The notes under the pieces are model-generated. The model ran no database searches, was not told the origin of the DNA, and saw only the letters and a list, made by a program, of their open reading frames with translations. From Mycobacterium shigaense (lineage in GTDB: Bacteria > Actinomycetota > Actinomycetes > Mycobacteriales > Mycobacteriaceae), in assembly GCF_002356315.1 (NCBI RefSeq), contig NZ_AP018164.1, positions 1,426,001-1,490,000 on the forward strand: DNA of 64,000 bases, given 5' to 3'. Of the stretch, positions 41,694 to 51,105 are shown piece after piece (the stretch's first letter is position 1; every line of letters starts with the position of its first letter). The position numbers were made by a program, and so were the translations under genes.

Positions 41694-43472
41694 TCAGGCC
41701 TCGATGTCGGGCGCCCATCTCGGCGGGCGAACGTCCGGCCGATGCGACGACCGCGCCGCCGCCAGTGTCGCCGCGCGTTCACCGTTGACCGCGGTCAGCG
41801 GTGGCGGTTGCCCCTTGCGTAGCGTCGCGATCAGCTCGCGATAGGGACCGATGACATAGACCGTGTCGCCGGCTTCCAGCCGGGCGTCGCGGCGCGGGCG
41901 TAACCTGATCGGCCCTTCCGGTCTGATGATTGCGATGACGCGCGTTTGGGTCGACAGATCCACCATGCGCAGGCCATCGAGCTCGCTGCCCTCCGCCACC
42001 AGCATTCCGCCGACCATAAAGGAGCGCTGCCCGACCCAGAACGTGCCCAGCACATGTAAACCCATTGCCGCGCCGATGAACCAAGGTGCCGCGAGGTCGA
42101 CGATCGAGCGCACGTTCTCGAAACCGAACCGCCGATTCACCGCCGTGCTCAGCGCGCGGCCCTGCACGCGCATGACGATCGGCACTTTCGTATCGGACCC
42201 TAGGATTTCCAGCAGGACGATTCCGGTCTCGATATTCCGCATGTCGTCCTGGTTCACCACCGCCACACCGCGGGCGCGCTCGACCCGCGCCGATTCCAGC
42301 GTTTGGCGCATCGTCGGATCGCCGAAGATCACCGGCACGTCGAGTTTGGCCACGGTCGACAGGTAGCGGTTGTTCTCGTCCGGCTCGATGACCAGGACGT
42401 CGTACCCGGCAGCGGTCAGGTCGCTGACGACGCGGACGCCGATCGAACCCAGCCCGACGACGACGACATGACCGCGCATGTGGCGGGCGCGCAGGAGTCC
42501 GGCGGTTTTCACAAAGCGGCGCGACAGCATCAGGTCGGCCAGGAACGCGACGAGGATCGCGGTCACGATCGCGCCGCCGAACATCAACCCGATGACGAAC
42601 AGCCGCAGAGCGGGGGACTGCTGGGCGAAGCTGAATTCGCCGTAGCCGACGGTCGAAATGGTCTCCGAGGTGAAATACAGGGCGTCCAGCCACGACATCC
42701 GGGGGTTCTGGTAGGTCAGGTACACGGCGGTTGTCGACCCGAGTATCAGGAATAGGGCGAACAACAACGAAGGAACCAGCATCGGGTTGACGTCGTCGCG
42801 CATCGCGCGCAGCGCGTCGATCGCTCGTCGCACCCGGGAATGGCGGGAGCGTGTCGCGGTCGGCGGCGTCACCCGTATCCCACGGGCCTCCATTTCGTCT
42901 TTGACGCCGATCATCGAGGTCCAGTCGCCCGCATAGACACGCAGGTCCCGTCCGGGACAGGGCACCACCACGCCGGGTTCGGGCGAGTTCTTTCCGTGCA
43001 CCACCGCGACGGGTGCCAGGTCGGCATAGATCTCGCGCAGGGTCGCGTCGTACGGCGCCTCGGCTCCCCAGACAACGAATTCGATTCCTGCCGTTTGGAA
43101 TTGGTGCGCGTTGCGCGACAGCACTGCCTCGACAAGCGACGGTGCGGCGAGGTCGGCGACGTCCAGAATCGCGCCGGGCCCGTTGACTGCGGTCACCGCT
43201 TCGCGCAGCACGTCGTTGGCCAGACGTGCCACCACCCGAACGGTGGGACTATATTCCCTTGTCAACAAAGCGATTTCGAGGTTGACCGCGTCGTTAGGGC
43301 CGGCGCAGACGACGGCACGCGCCCGATGCACGCCGGCGCCGAGCAGGTCGGCGGCCGTGTTGATCTTGATTATCCGCGCTCCGGCGCCCCTTAGCTCCTC
43401 GGCGATCGTCTTCGACAGTGGATCGTCTCCGCTGACGATGATTTCACGATGGAACTGGAAGACTTCGCCCAT
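41694..43472 (-). CDS. Potassium channel with N-terminal and C-terminal RCK/TrkA domains
   Basis: A 592-residue ion channel. Residues 1-180 form a first RCK-like Rossmann domain (EIIVSGDDPLSKTIAEELRG). Two helices flank the pore (about 232-252 and 283-310), with selectivity filter TVGYG at 274-278. A second RCK domain follows: HVVVVGLGSIGVRVVSDL, VLVIEPDENN and VIFGDPT, then a TrkA-C domain at the end (IRLRPRRDARLEAGDTVYVIG). The N-terminal extra RCK ahead of the pore is unusual for bacterial MthK-type channels and recalls CASTOR/BK-like layouts. Monocistronic; divergent from glnA with about 250 bases between. Confidence 0.87.
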   Translation of the reverse strand: MGEVFQFHREIIVSGDDPLSKTIAEELRGAGARIIKINTAADLLGAGVHRARAVVCAGPNDAVNLEIALLTREYSPTVRVVARLANDVLREAVTAVNGPGAILDVADLAAPSLVEAVLSRNAHQFQTAGIEFVVWGAEAPYDATLREIYADLAPVAVVHGKNSPEPGVVVPCPGRDLRVYAGDWTSMIGVKDEMEARGIRVTPPTATRSRHSRVRRAIDALRAMRDDVNPMLVPSLLFALFLILGSTTAVYLTYQNPRMSWLDALYFTSETISTVGYGEFSFAQQSPALRLFVIGLMFGGAIVTAILVAFLADLMLSRRFVKTAGLLRARHMRGHVVVVGLGSIGVRVVSDLTAAGYDVLVIEPDENNRYLSTVAKLDVPVIFGDPTMRQTLESARVERARGVAVVNQDDMRNIETGIVLLEILGSDTKVPIVMRVQGRALSTAVNRRFGFENVRSIVDLAAPWFIGAAMGLHVLGTFWVGQRSFMVGGMLVAEGSELDGLRMVDLSTQTRVIAIIRPEGPIRLRPRRDARLEAGDTVYVIGPYRELIATLRKGQPPPLTAVNGERAATLAAARSSHRPDVRPPRWAPDIEA

Positions 43473-43726
43473 ACTCCGATCTTTCGTTCACTGGTCCTAT
43501 GACTATCGGCCACAACGTCGGATAGTGCCACCGGAACAAAATCGGCCTCTGCCTGCGGCGCAACAGTTTCGACTCGCGCTCGTCACGCGGACGAAATAGT
43601 TGAGGCGTAAATAGAGCCATCGCACCACTGCTTTTCGCGTGAAAGACCTTGATAATGGCGGGGTCTGCTGCAGGCTGTGGTGGCGCGCGAGTACTCAGCG
43701 CGGATAGTCAAACGAAGGAGCATTGC

Positions 43727-45163
43727 GTGTCCGACAAGACGCCCGACGACATCTTCAAGCTCGCCAGGGACGAGCACATCGAGTATGTCGACGTCCGCTT
43801 CTGCGACCTGCCGGGCACGATGCAGCACTTCACCATTCCGATCTACGCGTTCGACGAGAACGTGTTCGAGGAAGGCTTGGCCTTCGACGGCTCATCGATT
43901 CGCGGGTTCCAATCGATCCACGAGTCCGACATGCTGTTGCTGCCCGATCCCGAGACCGCCACGATCGACCCGTTCCGGGCCGCCAAGACGCTGAACGTCA
44001 ACTTCTTCGTGCACGACCCGTTCACGCTCGAGTTGTACTCGCGCGACCCGCGCAACGTCGCCCGCAAGGCGGAGAACTATCTGATCAGCTCCGGCATCGC
44101 CGACACCGCCTACTTCGGTCCGGAGGCCGAGTTCTACATTTTCGACTCGGTCAGCTTCGACTCCTGCACCAACGAATCGTTCTACAAGGTGGATGCGACA
44201 TCCGGTTGGTGGAACACCGGGAAAGAGACCGAGGCGGACGGCAGCCCCAACCTCGGCTACAAAGTCCGCCCGAAGGGCGGGTATTTTCCGATCGCGCCCA
44301 CCGACCACTACGTCGACTTGCGCGACGAGATTCTCACCCACCTGACCAACGCCGGCTTTTCGCTGGAAAAGGGCCATCACGAGGTGGGCAGCGGCGGCCA
44401 GGCCGAAATCAACTACAAATTCAACACGCTGCTGCATGCCGCCGACGACCACCAGATGTACAAGTACATCGTCAAACAAACCGCCCGGCAGGCCGGCAAG
44501 ACCGTGACGTTCATGCCCAAGCCGCTGTTCGGTGACAACGGCTCCGGCATGCATTGCCACCAGTCATTGTGGAAGGACGGCGTCCCGCTGATGTACGACG
44601 AGGACGGGTATGCGGGGCTGTCCGACACCGCCCGCCACTACATCGGCGGCTTGCTCTACCACGCGCCGTCGCTGCTGGCGTTCACCAACCCGACGGTGAA
44701 TTCCTACAAGCGTCTGGTCCCCGGGTACGAGGCCCCGATCAACCTGGTCTACAGCCAGCGCAACCGGTCGGCGTGCGTGCGTATCCCGATCACCGGCAAC
44801 AACCCCAAGGCCAAGCGGTTGGAGTTCCGTTGCCCCGACTCGTCGGGCAATCCGTATCTCTCATTTGCGGCCATGTTGATGGCCGGGTTGGACGGCATCA
44901 AGAACAAGATCGAGCCGCCACCGCCGGTCGACAAGGACCTCTACGAGCTGCCGCCGGAGGAGGCCGCGGAGATCCCGCAGGCTCCCACGCAGCTGTCGGC
45001 GGTGATCGACCGTCTGGAGGAGGACAGCGAATACCTGACCCAGGGGGGCGTGTTCACCCCCGACCTCATCCAGACGTGGATCAGCTACAAACGCGACTAC
45101 GAGATCGCACCGTTCGGCCTCCGACCGACGCCGTACGAGTTCGCGCTCTACTACGACGTCTGA
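43727..45163 (+). CDS. glnA: Glutamine synthetase type I (GlnA1-like)
   Basis: ATP-dependent ammonia assimilation. 478 residues, exactly the recalled size of M. tuberculosis GlnA1, with nearly identical blocks: [74 protein letters not shown] and the adenylylation loop [10 protein letters not shown]. The GTG at 43727 follows GAAGGAG by six bases. GlnA1 is both cytoplasmic and exported in pathogenic mycobacteria. Genomic context (potassium channel, CheY-like regulator) differs from the lipA/lipB-linked glnA1 of M. tuberculosis, so this could be a second copy. Confidence 0.93.
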   Translation: MSDKTPDDIFKLARDEHIEYVDVRFCDLPGTMQHFTIPIYAFDENVFEEGLAFDGSSIRGFQSIHESDMLLLPDPETATIDPFRAAKTLNVNFFVHDPFTLELYSRDPRNVARKAENYLISSGIADTAYFGPEAEFYIFDSVSFDSCTNESFYKVDATSGWWNTGKETEADGSPNLGYKVRPKGGYFPIAPTDHYVDLRDEILTHLTNAGFSLEKGHHEVGSGGQAEINYKFNTLLHAADDHQMYKYIVKQTARQAGKTVTFMPKPLFGDNGSGMHCHQSLWKDGVPLMYDEDGYAGLSDTARHYIGGLLYHAPSLLAFTNPTVNSYKRLVPGYEAPINLVYSQRNRSACVRIPITGNNPKAKRLEFRCPDSSGNPYLSFAAMLMAGLDGIKNKIEPPPPVDKDLYELPPEEAAEIPQAPTQLSAVIDRLEEDSEYLTQGGVFTPDLIQTWISYKRDYEIAPFGLRPTPYEFALYYDV

Positions 45164-45203
45164 CATGTTGGGCGGGCCCACCGAACTGTACGAGGATGGG
45201 CTG

Positions 45204-45323
45204 GTGCGAAAGCTTCTCGTGGTTGCGAGTTTTGTTGCCGTCCTCGGCGCCGCCGCCGCCGCCCAGCCGATCTCGAGCGGCATCTGGTTCGACCTCACGT
45301 TGCCCGCTCTGCCCGCCGCCTGA
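45204..45323 (+). CDS. 39-residue exported peptide
   Basis: GTG start with GAGGATGGG upstream, 40 bases after the glnA stop. MRKLLVVASFVAVLGAAAAA is a clean signal peptide, leaving QPISSGIWFDLTLPALPAA as the mature 19-residue peptide. Same orientation and close to glnA, so co-transcription is likely. No cysteine or lipobox. Function unknown; signal-peptide quality is the main reason to call it. Confidence 0.55.
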   Translation: MRKLLVVASFVAVLGAAAAAQPISSGIWFDLTLPALPAA

Positions 45324-45342
45324 GCGGGGGACTGCGCAGGGC

Positions 45343-45783
45343 TTATGTGCGCGGGGGTAAGCGCACCACCTCGACGAAGAAGCTATCGATCTTGCGGATC
45401 GCCTTGAAAAATTGGTCGAGGTCGACGGGCTTGGTGACGTAGGCGTTGGCGTGCAGATTGTAGCTGCGCACAATGTCCTCTTCCAGTGACGACGAGGTGA
45501 GGACAACAACGGGGATGGCGCCGAGTTCGGAATCGGCTTTGATCTGCTCGAGAAGCTGGCGCCCGCTGTACTTGGGCAGATTGAGATCCAGCAGGATCAG
45601 GTCCGGCCGCGGTGCATCGGCGAATTCACCGCGTCGATAGAGGAAGTCCAAGCCCTCCTGGCCGTCGTGGGCCACGTGCAGCCTGTTGCGGATCTTGTTT
45701 TGTTCGAAAGCTTCGCGGGTGATCAGTTCATCGCCGGCATCGTCTTCGACCAATAACACATCGATTGGTTTCGTCGCGTCCAT
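45343..45783 (-). CDS. CheY-like single-domain response regulator (Rcp1 type)
   Basis: A 146-residue receiver of the Rcp1/phytochrome-partner type. Acidic pair in VLLVEDDAGDELITREAF, phospho-Asp in PDLILLDLNLPKYSGRQLLE, VVVLTSSSLEEDI and the Lys loop YVTKPVDLDQFF. No output domain. ATG at 45783 chosen with GGGAGAA upstream; the in-frame extension to 45855 is unlike receivers. No kinase gene adjacent, so its partner is elsewhere; Rcp1-type regulators usually serve GAF/PHY-containing kinases. The 252 bases upstream show nothing else clear. Confidence 0.87.
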   Translation of the reverse strand: MDATKPIDVLLVEDDAGDELITREAFEQNKIRNRLHVAHDGQEGLDFLYRRGEFADAPRPDLILLDLNLPKYSGRQLLEQIKADSELGAIPVVVLTSSSLEEDIVRSYNLHANAYVTKPVDLDQFFKAIRKIDSFFVEVVRLPPRT

Positions 45784-46035
45784 CACTGCTGCGTTCTCCC
45801 TTCGGCACAGGGGCTGATTGCGGGTGGGAGTGAGGTGGCCACGACTTGGCGCCACGTCCTACGCGCGTGATTGGACGTAGACCTTGAACCTTAACGACCG
45901 GCTTGCCGACGCGTCGGGTAGACCCCGTCACACAATCGGGATTGGAACGATCCGAAGCGGGGTACAGACGATTCGACCGAACCAATTAGGCAGGCGCGCA
46001 ATAACGAGGTTGTTCGTGTGAACGTCTCGGGGCAG

Positions 46036-46269
46036 CTAGGGAGGTGGCGCGCCCGGCGGGACGTTGGGATCGGGTGGTGGCTCGGGAGAGGGCGGTGGTG
46101 GCGGCGGCTGATCTTTGCAGTCGGGGAGAAAGATTATGGTGCCGCCCACCATCGTCCAGGTGATCCCGCACGCCCGCGGCGCCACGGCGGGTGGATCGGG
46201 CGCAGCCAGCAGGGCTGCCAGGACCGCCGTGGCGAAAATCGGACGGACTAGACGCGAGACGAACCTCAA
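46036..46269 (-). CDS. Small exported proline-rich protein
   Basis: A 77-residue protein from a TTG start. Signal peptide MRFVSRLVRPIFATAVLAAL, mature part with two cysteines 17 residues apart (ACGITWTMVGGTIIFLPDCK), then a proline tail with PPPPPPSPEPPPDP. The CG-(x)WTMVGGTIIFLPDC type core recalls small exported proteins common in mycobacteria. ATG at 46292 is in a closed frame, so TTG is the only start. Divergent from the DUF2961 protein gene. Confidence 0.6.
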   Translation of the reverse strand: MRFVSRLVRPIFATAVLAALLAAPDPPAVAPRACGITWTMVGGTIIFLPDCKDQPPPPPPSPEPPPDPNVPPGAPPP

Positions 46270-46395
46270 CGCGACCCCGGGTCGGCCATGATGTTTCTGC
46301 TTTCCTGCCTAGCTGATTGCCCGAGTCTGAGATAAGCCGCCACCGGCCGCAACTCGAGGGTGATCTTGGGGCGCCGGGGGTTAGCCTTTGTTGCT

Positions 46396-48432
46396 ATGCC
46401 GATGGCTGTCCGTGCGGTGTCCGCGATGGTCGCGCTGTTGCTGCTCGGCATCGCGGACATTCACGACGCGAGCCGCGCCTGCGCCGAACCGCCCGGCGCC
46501 GGCGAGCAGTCGGTGGGCTGGGACACCTATCGCCGGCTGGACCGGCTGCCGTATCTGAGCGTCAACACCGAAACGGAGCAAGTGTCGAGTTTCGACCGAA
46601 GCGGCGGCGATTTCGACATCTCCACTGGCAACCAGAACGGCAGCGGTGGCTGCTTGACGCTGGGTGGGGCCGGCTGTGTGATTGCCGAGGACCACGGCGC
46701 CGGCGAGGTGGGTTCGATCTGGTTCACCCGCGACGGCGGCAACGTGCGCGCGATCGGAACCATCCGCATCGAGTTGGACGGGCAGGTGGTGCTCGACGCG
46801 CGCCTGCAATCGGTGGTCGACGGCGTCCTGGGCGCGCCTTTCGTGTGGCCGCTGGTGGCGAACTCTGCGCAGTCACCCGGAGGCGTTTACATCAAAGTGC
46901 CGATGCCCTATCGGCATTCGATGCGGATCAGTGTTGCAACGAATCTGCAGTATTACCACGTCGGCTATCGCCGGTTCGCCTCCGCCGACGGCATCGCCAC
47001 TTTCTCGCCCTCCGACCCCGCGCTCGACGTGATCGACACGCTGCGCGCCGCTGGTACCGCCGACCCCAAACCGACGCAACGCGCTGCGGCACATGGCAAA
47101 CGGGATGTCGACCTTGCCGCCGACACCGGACAGACGATCGCCGAGTGGGCCGGGCCGGGGGCAATCTCGGCGGTTCACCTGCGGCTGCCGGCGCCGGCGG
47201 ACCGACTAATGGCCGGGCTGCGGCTGCAGATCGAGTTCGACGGCCAGACCATGGTCGACTCCCCCCTCGGGGAGTTCTTCGGCGCGGGGCTGGGCGCCGA
47301 AAGTGTGCGGTCGCTGATGTTCGCCACCATCCCACAGCCGGATGGGTCGGTAGCGTTATCCGCTTGGTGGCCAATGCCATTCGCACGGTCAGCGCGCGTC
47401 ACCCTGGTCAACACCACCGGCGATGCCGCGTCGGGGATCGACAGCGCCGTGCTGATCGCCCCCGACGCGCAGTGGGCGAGTGCGTTGGCCAGCGGCCGCG
47501 CCGGCTACTTCACCGCCCGCTCGCACGCCGGTCCGACGACCCTCGGTCAGGATTGGTCGTTCGCCGATGAACGCGGCCACGGCAAGTTCATGGGCGTCAG
47601 CCACACCATTCGCGGTTCCCGGACGAAAACGGCGTTCAGCGACGACGCCCCTTACTTTCTCGAGGGAGCCGAACGCGTGTACACAGACGGATCCGCCTCG
47701 CCCCAGTGGTATGGCACCGGCACCGAGGACTTCTACGAGGGCGGCTGGTATTTCAAGAACGGCACCCGCTTCAGCGATCCCCTCAACGGCCAACCCGACC
47801 AACGCACCGCGGCCGGCGGATGCGCGGACTACTGTGTCACCGTCTATCGGCTGACGCTCGCCGAGTCCGTCTCGTACCATTCCGCCCTTCGATTCGGTAT
47901 CGAGCACGGAAAGCGCAGCATGGTCCAACCCGATTACAGCTCAACGGCATTCCTCTACACCCAACCGAACGACACCGAGAAATTCGGCGACGACGTCAGC
48001 CCGAGCGATCCGATCAGCCGGGTAGTCCACGGCTACGGCGACGACGCGGCCACCGACCAACTGTTGATCAGCCAGTACGAGGGCACCGAGGACATGCAGA
48101 CCATCGCCGCGCTGGTCCGCATCACCCAGGCGCCGATCACGTTTCGCGTCCACATCGACCCGGGCAACCACGGAGTCGTGGTCCGCCGCTCGTCGGACCA
48201 AGCAACCGGCTATCAATCTGCCGATGTGCTGGTCGACGGCATACCGGCCGGGAATTGGCTTGAGCCGCGCAGCAATAACGCGCACCGCTGGCTCGACGAC
48301 ACCTACCTCGTGCCTGAATCCCTTACCGCGGGAAAGTCCGTCATCACGTTCACGCTGACACCCACGCCCGAATCGCCGCCCTGGACCGCAAGCCGCTACC
48401 GCGTCGACGCGGTGACGGGCCCGGCCGCCTAG
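46396..48432 (+). CDS. Exported DUF2961 / GH172-type glycoside hydrolase candidate
   Basis: A 678-residue exported protein. Signal peptide MPMAVRAVSAMVALLLLGIA. Two halves with the DUF2961 signature: SSFDRSGGDFDIS near the start, MPYRHSMRISV, GEFFGAGLG, WWPMPFARSARV and the strongly conserved WYGTGTEDFYEGGW near residue 430. GH172 (DUF2961) enzymes are known as exo-acting D-arabinofuranosidases or difructose-type fructofuranosidases, and mycobacterial arabinan degradation has been assigned to such families. So the likely substrate is the arabinan of arabinogalactan or lipoarabinomannan. GTG at 46360 is an alternative start. Confidence 0.82.
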   Translation: MPMAVRAVSAMVALLLLGIADIHDASRACAEPPGAGEQSVGWDTYRRLDRLPYLSVNTETEQVSSFDRSGGDFDISTGNQNGSGGCLTLGGAGCVIAEDHGAGEVGSIWFTRDGGNVRAIGTIRIELDGQVVLDARLQSVVDGVLGAPFVWPLVANSAQSPGGVYIKVPMPYRHSMRISVATNLQYYHVGYRRFASADGIATFSPSDPALDVIDTLRAAGTADPKPTQRAAAHGKRDVDLAADTGQTIAEWAGPGAISAVHLRLPAPADRLMAGLRLQIEFDGQTMVDSPLGEFFGAGLGAESVRSLMFATIPQPDGSVALSAWWPMPFARSARVTLVNTTGDAASGIDSAVLIAPDAQWASALASGRAGYFTARSHAGPTTLGQDWSFADERGHGKFMGVSHTIRGSRTKTAFSDDAPYFLEGAERVYTDGSASPQWYGTGTEDFYEGGWYFKNGTRFSDPLNGQPDQRTAAGGCADYCVTVYRLTLAESVSYHSALRFGIEHGKRSMVQPDYSSTAFLYTQPNDTEKFGDDVSPSDPISRVVHGYGDDAATDQLLISQYEGTEDMQTIAALVRITQAPITFRVHIDPGNHGVVVRRSSDQATGYQSADVLVDGIPAGNWLEPRSNNAHRWLDDTYLVPESLTAGKSVITFTLTPTPESPPWTASRYRVDAVTGPAA

Positions 48433-48435
48433 CGG

Positions 48436-49077
48436 TCAGAACCCGGCGACCAGGGCGTTGTTCTCCGGGCAGTACGCCCGGACAGAAATGCCGACGTACG
48501 CATTGGCGCTGTCACTGAGCGCCGGGTTGCTCGCGCGGAAGGCGTCGGCCTCCTGCTGCACCGTCACCCCGCGCCCGATGTCCTGGCACACCATCTTGCC
48601 GTTGTAGATCGCGGCTTCCGGATTGGCGAACGAGATGCCCCGGTCGTTGAGGGCCTGGACGTACTTGTTGTCCTGATCCGGGGTGGACGCGATCGAGGGC
48701 GGAGCGGATGAGCCGGTCGTCGGCGCGCCTCGGTTCGGTTTCGGCCGCGCGGTGGGCGGTTGCGCCGCGGACTTACTCGTCGTCTGCGAGCCCCCCGATT
48801 GGTCGGGCGCGGTCAACAGCCAACTCGTCAAAACGATCGCACCCGCCAGCACTACACCCCCCGTGACCAGCGCACCGGCCCTGCCCCACGTCGAACTCCA
48901 GGACCGCCGAATGGCTCCCGGCTCGCTGCTGCGGGTCTCGTCGGCTCCCTCGTCGTTGCTTGACCAGGCAAGGCCGACCGACTCGGTGGGCGTGGAATTG
49001 GGCACGGCGGCCGTCTCGTCGACGTCCTGCGCGGCGGTCTCGTCACCGCCCTGGACCGGCTCGGACATGAGGGCCAT
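48436..49077 (-). CDS. DUF732-domain membrane protein
   Basis: About 213 residues. Acidic cytoplasmic head of 80 residues, one helix (GALVTGGVVLAGAIVLTSWLL), a Ser/Pro/Thr linker, then a DUF732 domain: YVQALNDRGISFANPEAAIYNGKMVCQDIG and AYVGISVRAYCPEN, with two conserved cysteines forming a likely disulfide. DUF732 proteins are abundant secreted or anchored mycobacterial proteins of unknown role. Start uncertain between 49077 and 49068 (49113 also in frame). Convergent with the GH172 candidate, only three bases between the stops. Confidence 0.8.
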   Translation of the reverse strand: MALMSEPVQGGDETAAQDVDETAAVPNSTPTESVGLAWSSNDEGADETRSSEPGAIRRSWSSTWGRAGALVTGGVVLAGAIVLTSWLLTAPDQSGGSQTTSKSAAQPPTARPKPNRGAPTTGSSAPPSIASTPDQDNKYVQALNDRGISFANPEAAIYNGKMVCQDIGRGVTVQQEADAFRASNPALSDSANAYVGISVRAYCPENNALVAGF

Positions 49078-49170
49078 GGTAGCCACCGCTCGCACGGGCG
49101 GCTCGGCACGCATCGCGCGAACGGCCGCCCGCTATTGAACTCATCGCCCATGAACTCCTAGGCTGCGGCC

Positions 49171-49566
49171 ATGCCGATCGACCGTGCCGCGCTCGTCGCG
49201 GGCAGCATCCGACTAGCCTCCGGGGTCCACTTCCTCGTCGATCCCCTCGGCGCGAACCGACTTTGGGGCGACCCATCAGAGCCGACGCCGACCGCACGTC
49301 TGCTGCTGCGGTCGATGGGTTATCGCGACGCGCTCATCGGTTTGCTGCTCGCCGGGTCGGCCGTGCGCGGCAAAAACACCCGCGGCTGGTTCCTGGCGTC
49401 CGCCGGCGCCGATGCGTCCGACCTGCTCGGCGGGCTCAGCGTGCACGGCGAGCTCCGCCGCTCACAGCAGCTGATCGGCCTTGGCGGTGCCGTGATCGGC
49501 ATCGTGGTGGGGCTGTGGGGCGCAGCGCGGCCGGGACCCAAGGTGGTGGAGGCCCCGGCGGATTAG
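49171..49566 (+). CDS. Small membrane protein, DUF4267-like
   Basis: A 131-residue protein with four hydrophobic segments (about 7-25, 45-63, 72-90, 98-118): LVAGSIRLASGVHFLVDP, MGYRDALIGLLLAGSAV, GWFLASAGADASDLLGG and IGLGGAVIGIVVGLWGA. The pattern RLWGDPSEPTPTARLLLRSMGYRD suits the small DUF4267/DoxX-neighbour type proteins. Function unknown. Ends nine bases before the stop of the convergent monooxygenase gene. Confidence 0.72.
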   Translation: MPIDRAALVAGSIRLASGVHFLVDPLGANRLWGDPSEPTPTARLLLRSMGYRDALIGLLLAGSAVRGKNTRGWFLASAGADASDLLGGLSVHGELRRSQQLIGLGGAVIGIVVGLWGAARPGPKVVEAPAD

Positions 49567-49575
49567 CCGCCACGC

Positions 49576-51066
49576 TTACCGGACGCTAGCCGCGTGCACC
49601 GCAGACCAGTAGTCGTCTTCCCGCTTGGTCAGTTCATTCGACGTAATCGCGCCAAAATAAGCGGCGTCGTGAGCGAATCGCGCGGGCGCGTCGGGCAGCG
49701 CGTCGGGACCCTCGAGCCGAAAGCAGCTCGGTGCCAACGGACCGAACAGTAGTGCGCGGTGCAGCCGCGGCCAGCTGTCCAGGCGCGGCTCGACGCCGGC
49801 GGCGCGGGCGAAGGTGATAGCGGCGAGGTTCATCCGCGTCTTCTGCGGGGCGCCCCGGTTGGCGCGATAGACATCGATCGCCGACCGCTGATCATGATCG
49901 CTGGGCGGCGCGACGGCCCCGCCCCAGGTGTAGGCGATCCAGCGGGCCTGAAGTTCCAGCGGCACAAAGTATCCGCCCGACTGATCCCACATCCCCACGA
50001 ATGCCAGGCCCGGAAGATCAGGGTGAAACGTATAGCGGTCGGCGTCCATATGCACCGCGTCGAGGTCGAGGGTGGCTCGGATGTCGGCGCTCAGAAAGGG
50101 CAAAGACAACCCGAATCCGGTGCCGAACACGATCCCGTCAAACTCCTCGACGTGCCCGTCGCCAAACGTCACGGTCGGGCCGGCGACCGATGTCAGCCAC
50201 GGCCGCACCGTGATTCGGCCCTCGGCCACCAGCGGAAGGTACTGTTGACTGAGCGTGACACCGGCGGTGAACAAGGACGGGTCGGGCGCCGGTGCGCCAT
50301 ATTGCTCGGGGCTGCCCGCGGCCTCGAGCACGATCTCTTTGAGCTGCCGGTCGATTTCGGTGGGCGCAAGCGATTCATTTGCCAGCGCTCCGTACCGCGT
50401 GTAGATCCGCTGGTCGGAGGGAACCCCTGCGGCGAACTTCGGCACCACGTAGCGTTGCCGCCGCTGGGTCACGACGACGCGTGCGGCACCCAATTCGGCT
50501 AATTCCGAGGCGATCTCGAGAGCACTGACCGCGCAACCGGCGACCAGCACCCGCTTGTCGCGATAGGCAAGCCCGTCGCGATAGTGGTATGTGGAAATGG
50601 CGCCGGCCGATCCGGAGAACGTATCGATCCCGGCAACGACGGGGATAGCGGGAGCATGGAACCGGCCGCTTGCCACCACGATTCGATCGAAGCTCTCCGT
50701 TGCAGCGCCGTGCACCACCCGCCACCGTGACCCGTCGCGTTCGATCAGCTCGACCTGGGTGCCGAACCGGATGCGCGAGGCCAGACCGAACATGTCGGCG
50801 TAGCGGTGCAGATACTCCAGCACCTGGCGATTGGAGAGGTAGACGTGGTCGATCTCGTGCTCGAGGTCGCTGAACGCCGAAACGGTGCGGCTGCTGTTGG
50901 CATGCATGCGGGGCCACACGCCGCTGAGCCCTTCCAGGCCTGCCCACTGCCCGCCGAGCATCGGTCCCTGCTCGAGGATGGTCGGCTCGAAGCCCTGCGA
51001 CAGCAGCCAACGCGCGGTAACCAGCCCGCCCGGGCCGGCCCCGATCACGGCGACACTCTGAGTCAT
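49576..51066 (-). CDS. Flavin-containing monooxygenase (FMO/BVMO-like)
   Basis: FAD/NADPH-dependent monooxygenase, 496 residues. FAD motif VAVIGAGPGGLVTARWL, the second GxG-type NADPH motif VLVAGCAVSALEIASEL, and ASGRFHAPAIP where FMOs have the FxGxxxHxxxY/W fingerprint. FGTGFGLSLPFLSADI and WDQSGGYFVPLELQARWIA complete the family. Here GCAVSA replaces GxGxxG (Cys and Ala for Gly). The ATG at 51066 is the family start; a longer reading to 51888 overlaps SelO and is not conserved. Oxidises ketones, amines or sulfides; substrate unknown. Confidence 0.85.
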   Translation of the reverse strand: MTQSVAVIGAGPGGLVTARWLLSQGFEPTILEQGPMLGGQWAGLEGLSGVWPRMHANSSRTVSAFSDLEHEIDHVYLSNRQVLEYLHRYADMFGLASRIRFGTQVELIERDGSRWRVVHGAATESFDRIVVASGRFHAPAIPVVAGIDTFSGSAGAISTYHYRDGLAYRDKRVLVAGCAVSALEIASELAELGAARVVVTQRRQRYVVPKFAAGVPSDQRIYTRYGALANESLAPTEIDRQLKEIVLEAAGSPEQYGAPAPDPSLFTAGVTLSQQYLPLVAEGRITVRPWLTSVAGPTVTFGDGHVEEFDGIVFGTGFGLSLPFLSADIRATLDLDAVHMDADRYTFHPDLPGLAFVGMWDQSGGYFVPLELQARWIAYTWGGAVAPPSDHDQRSAIDVYRANRGAPQKTRMNLAAITFARAAGVEPRLDSWPRLHRALLFGPLAPSCFRLEGPDALPDAPARFAHDAAYFGAITSNELTKREDDYWSAVHAASVR

Positions 51067-51105
51067 CCCCGACACTGTCGCATACGACGTCGATGCGGTT
51101 GACTG

